Of a stretch of 64,000 bases of DNA, positions 25,395 to 34,906 are shown one piece after another; the stretch's first letter is position 1; every line of letters starts with the position of its first letter. The notes under the pieces are model-generated. The model searched no databases. It was not told the DNA's origin and saw only the letters and a program-made list of their open reading frames with translations. Made by a program: the position numbers and the translations under genes. Source of the stretch: Alphaproteobacteria bacterium (GTDB lineage: Bacteria > Pseudomonadota > Alphaproteobacteria > Acetobacterales > Acetobacteraceae); the NCBI GenBank assembly GCA_017307285.1, contig JAFKFI010000071.1, positions 1-64,000 on the forward strand, read 5' to 3'.

Positions 25395-27413
25395 CTATTC
25401 CGCCGCCGCCGGGGTGGGCATGTCCTGATTGGCGGCGAGCAGCGGCAGCATCGGCAGCAACGTGGTGAGGTCGCGTTCGGCGACGCAGACAAGATACTGG
25501 GTGGAGGGCGGCGTCACGTCCGGCGTCTCGGGCATCGGCAGCCCGTCATCCCCGAGCGGCAGTGCGGTTAGCCCGAGGTCGCCGTAGATCTTCAGCAGTC
25601 CCGGCCCGGCGCGCCAGATCGCCGGATCGAGGCCTTCTTGTTGGGCGAGGTCGCGCAGTCGCCAGACGGCCGAGACCCGGTCGCTGAGCGGGCCTGCGGG
25701 GTCGCCCAGTGCAAGCAGGATGCGGCCGCAGCGGCGGAACGGGATGCCGGCTTGCGCCTGCTCGCCCCACACCACGCCGTCGGCGTTGATCGGAGGACGG
25801 CCGCCGAGCATGGTGAGGCGCATCCGCGTCTCGATGCTCCACGGTTGCCAGCTCACCTTGCCGGGGCGGATCAGGCGCCACGTGGCAATGAGGGCGAGGG
25901 CGACGGTGACGGCGACGGTGGCGCGCACCGAGTTCGGCACCTCCCGTGACAGCACGATCTCCCACCAGCTGTTGTCCGAGAGGAACCGGACATGCCGCTC
26001 GAAGCCAGCCAGGGCGAGGATGCACAGGATGAGCGCGAAGAGCGGCACTGCGGTTGACGCCTGCAGCGGGCCGCTGAGCAGCCGGGCGTGGCGATAGAAG
26101 CAGCTGCGGAACGGCGCCACCAGCATGGTTGCGAGCACCAGCACGGCGGGAATCCACAGCGGCTGGCCATGCGCGACGGTGATGGCGGCGCCGGCCATCA
26201 GCATGACCATCGTGGCGCCCCAGGCGAGATTCACCCGGCGCGATAGGCCGATTGCCAGCACGATGAGCGCGGCGCCGATCAGCGACGGGACGAACTCGCC
26301 GGCCTGCCGGGCGATGGCCGCGAGGTCTGGGTCGATCCAGGCGATGTTGGGCGTGCGCGACAGCACGCCGAGGGTTAGCAGCATGGCGCCGCAGAGGGCG
26401 ACCGCGCCGGTGATCGAGGCAACGGCGAAATCGGGCTCGCTCCAACGGCCGACAGATTGGAGGGAGCGGAACATCCCTCCGCCGCGCAGCAGGATCTCGT
26501 TGCCCGCGAACATGGTGCCGGCGAGGAAAAGCGGGATGATGTAGTAGAACAGCCGGAACACCAGGATGGCACCGACGATGTGCGGCGCGTCGACCCAGGG
26601 CGAGAGGCCGAGCAGCATCGCGGTATCGAACACGCCGATGCCGCCCGGCAGGTTGGCCGCGAGGCCAGCCGTATATGAGGCGACATAGACGCCGAGGAAG
26701 CGCAGCCAGGTAAGGCCGGTCGCCTCGGGCAGGAGCGCATAGAAGATCGACGCCGTCACCGCGACGTCCACCGTCGCGAGCAGCACCTGCACGATCGCCA
26801 TGCGCCAGCCCGGCAGCTCCACCATGTGGCCGAACATCCGCACCGTGCCGAGCACGCGCGACAGCGTGACGTAGCCGGCGACGATCGCCCACAGCGCGGC
26901 GCCGGCGGCGTACATCACCCATCGTGGCAGGAACTCGCCGAAGAACGGCACCGAGGTCGGCTCGACGAACAGGATCGCGCCTCCCAGCACCATGCCGCCG
27001 AGCCCGAAGGTCAGGCTACAGAACGCCACCGTCTTGGCGATCTGCACCGGCGTCAGCCCCCAATGCGCGTATAGCCGATAGCGCACCGCCGCCCCTGATA
27101 CGGCGGCGAAGCCGAGATTGTGCGATAGCGCGTAGGCGCAGAATGAGGCGAAGGAGACGCGTGCGTAGGACACTTTGTGCCCCGCGTAGATCGTCCCCAG
27201 CCGATCGTAGAAGGTCAGCACGCCGTAGGAGAGGATGGTCCAGCAAAACGACAGGACGATGGCGTGCGGACGGATCGAGTTGATCGCGTCGGCGATGTCG
27301 TCGAGCTTGAGGTTGCGGAACTCGCGCTGCACCACGTAGATCGCGCCGCACAGCAGCACGACGCCGAGTACCGCCGGCAGGTGGCGGAGATATTTGATCG
27401 CGGTCTCGCGCAC
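25395..27413 (-). CDS. MprF-like flippase with truncated synthetase domain
   Basis: A 672-residue membrane protein whose first ~570 residues match the flippase half of MprF (lysyl-phosphatidylglycerol flippase/synthetase). Visible motifs are LSHNLGFAAVSGAAVRYRLY, LAANLPGGIGVFDTAML and the later FRSCFYRHARLLSGPLQAS segment, with about 14 spans. The cytoplasmic DUF2156 synthetase domain starts normally (MLGGRPPINADGVVWGEQA, then LALGDPAGP and LLKIYGDLGL). It stops about 100 residues in, where a full MprF has some 200 more with the GNAT-like catalytic part. The protein then ends in an unrelated 45-residue tail. The start is uncertain: GTG 27413 or TTG 27425; no ATG is available. It may act as a lipid flippase only. 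Confidence 0.78.
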   Translation of the reverse strand: MRETAIKYLRHLPAVLGVVLLCGAIYVVQREFRNLKLDDIADAINSIRPHAIVLSFCWTILSYGVLTFYDRLGTIYAGHKVSYARVSFASFCAYALSHNLGFAAVSGAAVRYRLYAHWGLTPVQIAKTVAFCSLTFGLGGMVLGGAILFVEPTSVPFFGEFLPRWVMYAAGAALWAIVAGYVTLSRVLGTVRMFGHMVELPGWRMAIVQVLLATVDVAVTASIFYALLPEATGLTWLRFLGVYVASYTAGLAANLPGGIGVFDTAMLLGLSPWVDAPHIVGAILVFRLFYYIIPLFLAGTMFAGNEILLRGGGMFRSLQSVGRWSEPDFAVASITGAVALCGAMLLTLGVLSRTPNIAWIDPDLAAIARQAGEFVPSLIGAALIVLAIGLSRRVNLAWGATMVMLMAGAAITVAHGQPLWIPAVLVLATMLVAPFRSCFYRHARLLSGPLQASTAVPLFALILCILALAGFERHVRFLSDNSWWEIVLSREVPNSVRATVAVTVALALIATWRLIRPGKVSWQPWSIETRMRLTMLGGRPPINADGVVWGEQAQAGIPFRRCGRILLALGDPAGPLSDRVSAVWRLRDLAQQEGLDPAIWRAGPGLLKIYGDLGLTALPLGDDGLPMPETPDVTPPSTQYLVCVAERDLTTLLPMLPLLAANQDMPTPAAAE

Positions 27414-27430
27414 GCGGTGGTCCAAGCGCG

Positions 27431-29017
27431 TCAGGCCGCGTCGGCGGGGCGGGCGAGGGCGGCTTCGATCAGGGCGATAGTCTCGCCGATCCCATACAGC
27501 GCGACGAAGCCGCCGAAGCGTGGCCCCTCCTGCTGGCCGAGCAGCACCTGATAGAGACAGCCAAACCAGGCGCGCAATTCGGGGAAGGCGTGGCGCTTGC
27601 CGACCTCGTAGACGACGTTCTGGATCGCCTCGCCATCCGAGCCCAGATCGAGGCCGCGCAAGGTCTCCGCGAGGTCCGCGAGGGCGGCGCGCTCGGTGTC
27701 GGTGGGCAGGCGGTACTGCTTGGCGGGGCGCACGAAGTCCCGATAGTAGGCGATCGCGTGATGCACCAGCCGGTCGAGAAACGGCATGGCGGCGGGGCTT
27801 GCGTCGGGGCTGTAGCGGCGGATGAAGCCCCACAGTATGTCGGGCGTCTCGGCGTTCACGACGCTGGCGAGGTTCAGCAGCATGGCGAACGACACCGGCG
27901 AGGCGGCGTCAACCGGGCGGCCGCCGGCGATGTGCCAGGCCGGATTGGTGCGCTTTTCCGCGTCCGGCTGCGCGCGTTCCTTCGCGGCATTGGCGAGATA
28001 GTCGTCGACGGCGCGCGGGATGACGTCGAAATACAGCCGCTTGGCGCGGTGCGGCGCGTTGTACATGAACTGCCCCAGCGCCTCGGGCGGCGCGTAGCGC
28101 AGCCACTCGTCGACCGAGAGGCCGTTGCCCTTGGACTTGCTGATCTTCTGCCCCTGGTCGTCGAGGAACAGCTCATAGGTGAAATCCTGCGGCGGCGCGC
28201 TGCCCAGGATACGGCAGACTCGGCCCGAGAGGCGCACGCTGTCGATCAAGTCCTTGCCCGACATCTCGTAATCGACCCCGAGCGCGTGCCAGCGCATCGC
28301 CCAGTCCGCCTTCCATTGCAGCTTGCAGGCGCCGCCCTTCACCGAGGTCTCGAATTGCTCGCCGCTCTCCGGGTCGGTCCAGGTCACGGTGGCGGCGGCG
28401 GCATCCCAGGCATCGGGCTTGATCTGCATGACGCGGCCGGTGCGCGGATGTATCGGCAGCACGGGCGAGTAGGTGGCGCGCCGCTCCGGGCCGAGGGTGG
28501 GCAGGATCACGGCCACGATCTTCTCGTATTCCTCCAGCACGCGGACCAGGGCCGCGTCGAATCGGCCTGCCTTATAGTACTCGGTCGAGGATGCGAATTC
28601 GTACTCGAAACCGAAGCCGTCGAGGAAGGCGCGCAGCCTTGCGTTGTTGTGCGCCCCGAAGCTCTCATGAGTGCCGAACGGGTCCGGCACTTGGGTGAGC
28701 GGCTTACCGAGATGCCGGGCCAGCAGGTCGCGGTTGGGCACGTTGTCCGGCACCTTGCGCAGCCCGTCCATGTCGTCGCTGAAGGCGAGCAGGCGGGAGG
28801 GCAGGCCGGTGAGCTCGGTGAAGGCGTTGCGCACCCAGCTGGTTCGCGCCACCTCGCCGAACGTGCCGATATGCGGCAGGCCCGAGGGTCCGTAGCCGGT
28901 CTCGAACAGGGCCTGGGTTTTGCCCGAGGCGGCCAGCCGGTCGCGCAGCTTGGCCGCCTCCTCGAACGGCAAGGCCTTCGGCAAGCTCGGGACGGATGTA
29001 TCGGAGGCCTGGGTCAA
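27431..29017 (-). CDS. lysK: Lysine-tRNA ligase, class I
   Basis: Charges tRNA-Lys. This is the class I, archaeal-type enzyme common in alphaproteobacteria and unrelated to the class II LysS fold. The 528-residue protein has the HIGH-like motif [12 protein letters not shown] (~44-55), the KMSKS-like [11 protein letters not shown] (~290) and a helical C-terminal anticodon-binding domain. Near the active site are [16 protein letters not shown] and [13 protein letters not shown], both family signatures. The start appears to be TTG 29017 ([12 protein letters not shown]), since no ATG or GTG lies before the catalytic domain. It is divergent from the DinG-like gene, 33 bases away, and ends 17 bases before the MprF-like gene. 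Confidence 0.95.
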   Translation of the reverse strand: MTQASDTSVPSLPKALPFEEAAKLRDRLAASGKTQALFETGYGPSGLPHIGTFGEVARTSWVRNAFTELTGLPSRLLAFSDDMDGLRKVPDNVPNRDLLARHLGKPLTQVPDPFGTHESFGAHNNARLRAFLDGFGFEYEFASSTEYYKAGRFDAALVRVLEEYEKIVAVILPTLGPERRATYSPVLPIHPRTGRVMQIKPDAWDAAAATVTWTDPESGEQFETSVKGGACKLQWKADWAMRWHALGVDYEMSGKDLIDSVRLSGRVCRILGSAPPQDFTYELFLDDQGQKISKSKGNGLSVDEWLRYAPPEALGQFMYNAPHRAKRLYFDVIPRAVDDYLANAAKERAQPDAEKRTNPAWHIAGGRPVDAASPVSFAMLLNLASVVNAETPDILWGFIRRYSPDASPAAMPFLDRLVHHAIAYYRDFVRPAKQYRLPTDTERAALADLAETLRGLDLGSDGEAIQNVVYEVGKRHAFPELRAWFGCLYQVLLGQQEGPRFGGFVALYGIGETIALIEAALARPADAA

Positions 29018-29050
29018 TCGGCGTCTGGAGGAACTGGGTATAGTGACGCC

Positions 29051-31855
29051 ATGACACTACTACCCGACAGCCCCGCCGTCGTCGCCGGCTACGGGCGTGC
29101 GGCGATCCTGATGTCGGACGGGGAGCTTCTCGTGCTCCCCACCGCCGAAGCTGCCAACCGGCTGCGCTCGCTGCCACCGCCCATGATGGTCCACGTCCCG
29201 GCGACGCTGCGCCGGCTCGGGCTGCGCGCCATGCCGGCGCTCGACCTGCTGGAGCTGTTCGCCTTCACCCTGCCGGCCCGCGCCGCGACGCCGACCCCGC
29301 GCGGCTTGTGCCTTGCCCTCGACCTCGATCGGCCCACGGGAGGGCTCGAAGCCGAGGCGGCGGTGCTGCCGGATGTCGCTGCTTCCCTGCTGGGACGGCT
29401 GGCGCAGGGTCGCGACCTGCCGGCCAACCGCGACGCCGCCGCGATTGCCGCCTGGATGGGCAAGGCGGGCTGGGGCTGGGCTGCCGCCGTGATGGCCGCC
29501 CTCGGCCAGCCTGCCGCCGTGCCAAGCCGGACGGCACTGCAAATATGGCGCAATCTGCCCGAATGGGAGGAGACCGCGCCGCCGCCGCCCCCTGCCGCGC
29601 ATCCCGTGGCCGAAGCGGAGGCCCGGGCGCGGCTTGCTGCCATTCTCGGCGAGCGCGCCGAGCAGCGCACCGGGCAGGCAGACTACGCAGGCGCCGCCGC
29701 CGCCGCTTTCGCGCCGCGGGAGCAGCGGGGCGACCCGCATCTCGTGCTGGCGGAGGCCGGCACCGGGACCGGCAAGACGCTCGGCTATGTCGCGCCGGCG
29801 ATCCTGTGGGCCGAGAAGAATCGCGGCACGGTGTGGATCAGCACCTTCACCCGCCACTTGCAGCGCCAGATCGACGATGAGCTCGGCCGTGTCTTCCCCG
29901 ATCCCGTGCGGCGGCGGGCCAATGTCGTGCTGCGCAAGGGCCGGGAGAATTATCTCTGCCTGCTCAATCTGGAGGATGCGGTGGTCGCCGCGCAGGGCGG
30001 CTTCGCGACGGGCGCGGCGATCCCGCTCGGCATTCTCCTGCGCTGGGCGAGCGCGACGCGGGACGGCGACATCCAGGGCGGCGACCTGCCGGGCTGGTTT
30101 GCCGAGCTGTTCGGCCCGGCGACGATCTTCTCCCTGGCCGACCGTAGAGGCGAGTGCGTCCACGCTGGCTGCCCGCACTGGCGGCGCTGCTTCGTCGAGC
30201 ACACCATTCGGCGGGCACGCGGTGCGGAACTGGTGGTCGCCAACCATGCGCTGGTCATGGCGCAAGCGGCGTGGGGCGGGCTCGACGACGCAGCGGTGCC
30301 GGGGCGCTACGTGTTCGACGAGGGCCACCATCTGTTCGATGCGGCGGACGGAGCGTTCGCGGCCGAGCTGTCGGGGGTGGAGACCGCCGAGCTGCGCCGC
30401 TGGCTGCTCGGCGCCGAGGGAGGGCGTTCGCGCGCGCGAGGGCTGCGCCGGCGAGTCGAGGAGCTGATTGCCGGCGAGCCGGAGCTCGCAACGCCGCTCG
30501 ATGCCGCCCTGATGGCCGCCCGCGCCTTGCCGGCGCCGGGCTGGTCTCTGCGCCTCGCGGAGGACTCCCCCGAGCTCGGCGGCCTCGACGCCGGGCGGCC
30601 GAACCCTACCGAGGCATTTCTTCGCCTCGCGCGCCGACAGGTGCTGGCGCGGCTGCCGGGCGAGGCCGAACCGCACGCGCGCGGCGCGCTGGAGTGCGAT
30701 CTCTACCCGGTGGCCCCTGACCTGCCCGAGGCGGCCGAGCGGCTTGAGCGGGCGCTGGCGCGCATCGCCGAGCCGCTAGCCCGCCTCCGCGAGCGGCTGC
30801 TGGCGCGGCTCGATACAGATGCCGAGGAGCTCGACAGCGCGACGCGCAACCGCATCGAGGCCATCGGCCGCTCACTCGGCCGCCGCGCGCTCGATCCGCT
30901 GCGCGCGTGGCAGGCGATGCTGCGCGCCACCCGCCTGCCGCCCCCCGAGCCCGGCATGCGGCCGGACCACGTCGCGTTCCTGCGGCTCGATCGGCGCGAT
31001 GCGGGCGATCGGGATGTCGGGCTGCTGCGCCATTGGCTCGACCCCACGGTGCCCTTCGCGGCGACGCTGGCGCAGCCGGCGCAGGGCCTGCTCGTCACGT
31101 CCGCGACCTTGCGCGATAGCGGGGACCGCGACGCGGAGAGCGCCTGGGAGGCGGCCGAGGCGCGGGTCGGCGCGCCGCATCTGCCCTCGCCGGCAATCCG
31201 CGTCGCCGTCGCGAGCCCGTTCGACTACGCGGCACAGACGCGCGCCTTTGTCCTGACCGATGTGATGCCAGGGAATATCGCCGCGCTGGCTGCCGCCTAC
31301 CGAGCATTGTTCATGGCGTCGGGCGGCGGCGCGCTCGGCCTGTTCACCGCGATCCGCCGGCTGCAAATGGTCCACGCCAAGATCGCGCCGGAGTTGGAGG
31401 CGGCGGGCATTCAGCTGCTCGCCCAGCATGTCGACCCGATGGACAACGCCACCCTGGTCGACATCTTCCGCACCGAGGAAGAGAGCTGCCTGCTCGGCAC
31501 CGACGCGATGCGCGACGGCGTGGACGTGCCGGGCCGCGCCCTGCGTCTCGTGGTGTTCGAGAAGGTGCCTTGGGCGCGGCCGGACATCCTCCATCGCGAG
31601 CGCCGCGTGCATCTCTCCGGTGGCGACCCCAAGGGCTATGACGATCGGATCGCGCGGCTCAGGCTGCGCCAGGCGTTCGGGCGCCTGATCCGTCGCTCCA
31701 CCGACCGCGGCGTTTTCGTGCTGCTCGACCGTCAGACGCCGAGCCGGTTGCTGTCCGCCTTTCCCGCCGGGGTCGCGGTGCGCCGGGTCGGGCTGGCCGA
31801 AGCGGCGGCGGCGACACGCGCCTTCCTCGGGGAGCCCGCCCTCTCGGTACCGTGA
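29051..31855 (+). CDS. DinG/XPD-family ATP-dependent DNA helicase
   Basis: A 934-residue superfamily 2 helicase of the DinG/XPD group, which unwinds 5'-to-3' and helps repair or resolve R-loops. It has Walker [10 protein letters not shown] (235-243), a DEGH box FDEGHHLFD (423-426) and four cysteines spaced as an iron-sulfur cluster (C303, C369, C374, C380). C-terminal motifs are [25 protein letters not shown] and [17 protein letters not shown] 230-residue N-terminal region before the helicase core is specific to a group of alphaproteobacterial proteins. No exonuclease motif was seen in it. Divergent from lysK; TerB and hydrolase genes follow in the same direction. Confidence 0.92.
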   Translation: MTLLPDSPAVVAGYGRAAILMSDGELLVLPTAEAANRLRSLPPPMMVHVPATLRRLGLRAMPALDLLELFAFTLPARAATPTPRGLCLALDLDRPTGGLEAEAAVLPDVAASLLGRLAQGRDLPANRDAAAIAAWMGKAGWGWAAAVMAALGQPAAVPSRTALQIWRNLPEWEETAPPPPPAAHPVAEAEARARLAAILGERAEQRTGQADYAGAAAAAFAPREQRGDPHLVLAEAGTGTGKTLGYVAPAILWAEKNRGTVWISTFTRHLQRQIDDELGRVFPDPVRRRANVVLRKGRENYLCLLNLEDAVVAAQGGFATGAAIPLGILLRWASATRDGDIQGGDLPGWFAELFGPATIFSLADRRGECVHAGCPHWRRCFVEHTIRRARGAELVVANHALVMAQAAWGGLDDAAVPGRYVFDEGHHLFDAADGAFAAELSGVETAELRRWLLGAEGGRSRARGLRRRVEELIAGEPELATPLDAALMAARALPAPGWSLRLAEDSPELGGLDAGRPNPTEAFLRLARRQVLARLPGEAEPHARGALECDLYPVAPDLPEAAERLERALARIAEPLARLRERLLARLDTDAEELDSATRNRIEAIGRSLGRRALDPLRAWQAMLRATRLPPPEPGMRPDHVAFLRLDRRDAGDRDVGLLRHWLDPTVPFAATLAQPAQGLLVTSATLRDSGDRDAESAWEAAEARVGAPHLPSPAIRVAVASPFDYAAQTRAFVLTDVMPGNIAALAAAYRALFMASGGGALGLFTAIRRLQMVHAKIAPELEAAGIQLLAQHVDPMDNATLVDIFRTEEESCLLGTDAMRDGVDVPGRALRLVVFEKVPWARPDILHRERRVHLSGGDPKGYDDRIARLRLRQAFGRLIRRSTDRGVFVLLDRQTPSRLLSAFPAGVAVRRVGLAEAAAATRAFLGEPALSVP

Positions 31856-31920
31856 GGCCGCCTCGCTTGCGCTGAAGCACGGCTTCGCGCAGGGTCCGCC
31901 CATCAATGGAGAGACTTCCC

Positions 31921-32340
31921 ATGCTCGCCCGCACTGGCCTCGACCCGCAGGAGGCCCTGGTCTGCACGATGGTCCTGGTGGCCGCCGCGGATGGCGGCAT
32001 GTCGGATCGCGAGATCGGCGTGATGTCCGGCCAGGTGCAGACCCTGCCGATCTTCCAGGATTTCTCCACCGAGCGGCTGGAAGCCGCGACCGACGCGGCT
32101 GTGGGCCTGCTTGGCGAGGACGAGGGGTTGCCCCATGCCGGCCGGCTGATCCGGGAGTCGCTCACCCCGGCGCTGCGCGAGACCGCCTACGCGCTGGCCT
32201 GCGAGGTGGTCGCCGCAGATCACAACGTCGGTCAGCAATCGCTCGAGATGCTGGAGTTCGTGATGAACGAGCTGCGCCTCGACCCGCTGGTCGCCGCCGC
32301 CACCGAGCGCGGCGTGCGGGCGCGTCACCAACGAGGGTGA
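31921..32340 (+). CDS. TerB-family protein
   Basis: A 139-residue all-helical cytoplasmic protein with a tellurite-resistance TerB domain. The family hallmark is the LVAAADGGMSDREIGVM loop, where acidic residues bind metal in TerB. Most such stand-alone proteins have no proven role in tellurite resistance. The start at ATG 31921 (MLARTGLDPQEALV) is preferred over ATG 31906 because a GGAGAG site lies seven bases upstream of it. The stop overlaps the GTG start of the next gene (GTGA). A second TerB-like gene is at 60.8 kb. Confidence 0.82.
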   Translation: MLARTGLDPQEALVCTMVLVAAADGGMSDREIGVMSGQVQTLPIFQDFSTERLEAATDAAVGLLGEDEGLPHAGRLIRESLTPALRETAYALACEVVAADHNVGQQSLEMLEFVMNELRLDPLVAAATERGVRARHQRG

Positions 32341-33221
32341 GCGGCATCCGCCACGACCGGGTGCGCGCGAACGGCGTCGAACTGCACGTCGCGCGCGCGG
32401 GCGCGGGGCGGCCCCTGGTGTTGCTGCACGGCTGGCCGGAGTTCTGGCTGACCTGGGAACCGGTGATGCAGCGCCTCGCCGGGCGGTTCGAGCTGGTCGC
32501 GCCGGATTTGCGCGGCTTCGGCGAGAGCGAGAAGCCGGACGCCGGCCCCTCCGACCAGGCTGGCGCCGAGATGCACGCCGCCGACATTCTCGCCCTCATC
32601 GACGCACTGGGCCTTGGGCGCGTGGGGCTGGTGGCGCATGACATCGGCGGCGGTGTTGCGCAGGTGATGGCGCGAGCGCGGCCGCGGCTTCTGGCGGGCA
32701 TCTTCCTGTTCGACACACCGCATCCCGGTATCGGCCCACGCTTCGCCGATCCGGGCCATCTCAAGGAAATCTGGTACCAATCCTTTCACCAGCTCCCCTG
32801 GGCGGCATCGCTGGTGGGTGCGTCTCGGGAGAGCTGCCGGACCTATTTCGCGCATTTCCTGCGCCACTGGTCGGTGCGCAAGGATGCGTTCGATGACGTG
32901 CTCGAAGCCTGGGTCGACAACTTCATGCAGCCGGGCAATCTGCAGGGCGGCTTCAACTGGTACATCAGCGCCAATGCCGGGCGCTTGGCGATCATGCGGG
33001 GCGAGGTGCCCGAGCTCCCGCCGATCGCGGTGCCCACCTGCGTCCGCTGGGGCGAGGGCGATCCGGTCCTGAAGGTGGAACGGGCTGACCGCCTGGGCGA
33101 GACTTTCGCGAGTCTCGACTTCGCCCCCTTCACCGGCGTCGGCCACTTCCCGCACCGCGAGGACCCCGACCGCGCGGCCGAAGCGATTGCGGATTTCTTC
33201 GAGCGAGTATGGCCCGAGTAG
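32337..33221 (+). CDS. Alpha/beta-hydrolase with Asp nucleophile (epoxide hydrolase / haloacetate dehalogenase type)
   Basis: A 294-residue cytoplasmic hydrolase. The oxyanion motif HGWPEFWLTW and the nucleophile elbow VAHDIGGG place aspartate where serine hydrolases have serine. That is the mark of the epoxide hydrolase/haloalkane and haloacetate dehalogenase branch, which forms an ester intermediate. The histidine is in GVGHFPHREDP. Dehalogenase and epoxide hydrolase cannot be separated from sequence alone. The start is GTG 32337, overlapping the TerB gene stop (GTGA). An inverted repeat directly after the stop may end the transcript. Confidence 0.87.
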   Translation: MSGIRHDRVRANGVELHVARAGAGRPLVLLHGWPEFWLTWEPVMQRLAGRFELVAPDLRGFGESEKPDAGPSDQAGAEMHAADILALIDALGLGRVGLVAHDIGGGVAQVMARARPRLLAGIFLFDTPHPGIGPRFADPGHLKEIWYQSFHQLPWAASLVGASRESCRTYFAHFLRHWSVRKDAFDDVLEAWVDNFMQPGNLQGGFNWYISANAGRLAIMRGEVPELPPIAVPTCVRWGEGDPVLKVERADRLGETFASLDFAPFTGVGHFPHREDPDRAAEAIADFFERVWPE

Positions 33222-33245
33222 GAGGCGGAATGAATTCCGCCCTAC
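33218..33245. terminator. Perfect hairpin at the end of the hydrolase gene
   Basis: GGCGGAA (33224-33230) pairs with TTCCGCC (33235-33241) across a TGAA loop, and GTAG/CTAC (33218-33221/33242-33245) extends the stem with a two-base bulge. It overlaps the hydrolase stop codon (33219-33221). There is no T-run after it, so termination is only a guess; the sequence could also be a copy of a small interspersed palindrome. Confidence 0.45.
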
Positions 33246-33323
33246 GACAGCCGCGTCCACACCACGAAGCTCGGCTCGGAAGGCGTAGGCCTGCCGTCGG
33301 CCGACCCCGGAGAGCCAGCCGAT

Positions 33324-33692
33324 CTACCGCCGCTTAGCCTTGCGTCGGGCGTAGCGAGCGTCGCGGGCGGCCTTTTGTTCGGCGAGCAGGGCGCGCTGCC
33401 GGGCAGCTTCCTCGGCGCGCGCGGCGGCTTCGGCGGCGAGGCGGGCAGCTTCCTCGGCCTTGCGCTGCGCTTCGAGCTCGGCGAGCCGGCGTGCCTCGGC
33501 TTCGCGAGCGGCTTGGCGCTCGGCAGCGCGCACCGCGCGGGCCTCGGCGATTGCCTTGCGCTCCGCCTCGCGCGCCTGCACCGCCGGATCGTCCGGGCCG
33601 GGGCGGGCTCGGAACTTCTCCAGCATGGCCTTCTTCGCATTCGCCGAGGCGTTCAGCCGCTCGTCGAATTTGTTGCCTTTGAAGCCACTCAT
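33324..33692 (-). CDS. DUF6481 family protein
   Basis: A 122-residue protein of unknown function. It starts MSGFKGNKFDERLNASANAK, followed by KAMLEKFRARPGPDDPAVQ, the conserved N-terminus of DUF6481. The rest is a highly charged alanine/glutamate/arginine helix, probably a long single coiled coil, ending in a basic RRKAKRR tail that could bind nucleic acid. It lies downstream of prfB on the same strand, 32 bases away, and may be co-transcribed. Identification rests on the N-terminal pattern. Confidence 0.8.
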   Translation of the reverse strand: MSGFKGNKFDERLNASANAKKAMLEKFRARPGPDDPAVQAREAERKAIAEARAVRAAERQAAREAEARRLAELEAQRKAEEAARLAAEAAARAEEAARQRALLAEQKAARDARYARRKAKRR

Positions 33693-33724
33693 CGCGAAGC
33701 GTGATCTCCTTTGGATACTGCCAT

Positions 33725-34856
<1,132 letters not shown>

Positions 34857-34906
34857 GACGGGTGCTTATGAAGGGTGGAAGCGCATTTGCGACAAGTGGG
34901 CGCGGC

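Noticed and set aside
23870-25468. A 532-codon plus-strand frame opposite glgX
   Set aside because: Shadow of the glgX coding frame; the minus-strand product has all GH13 motifs and the plus-strand one has none.
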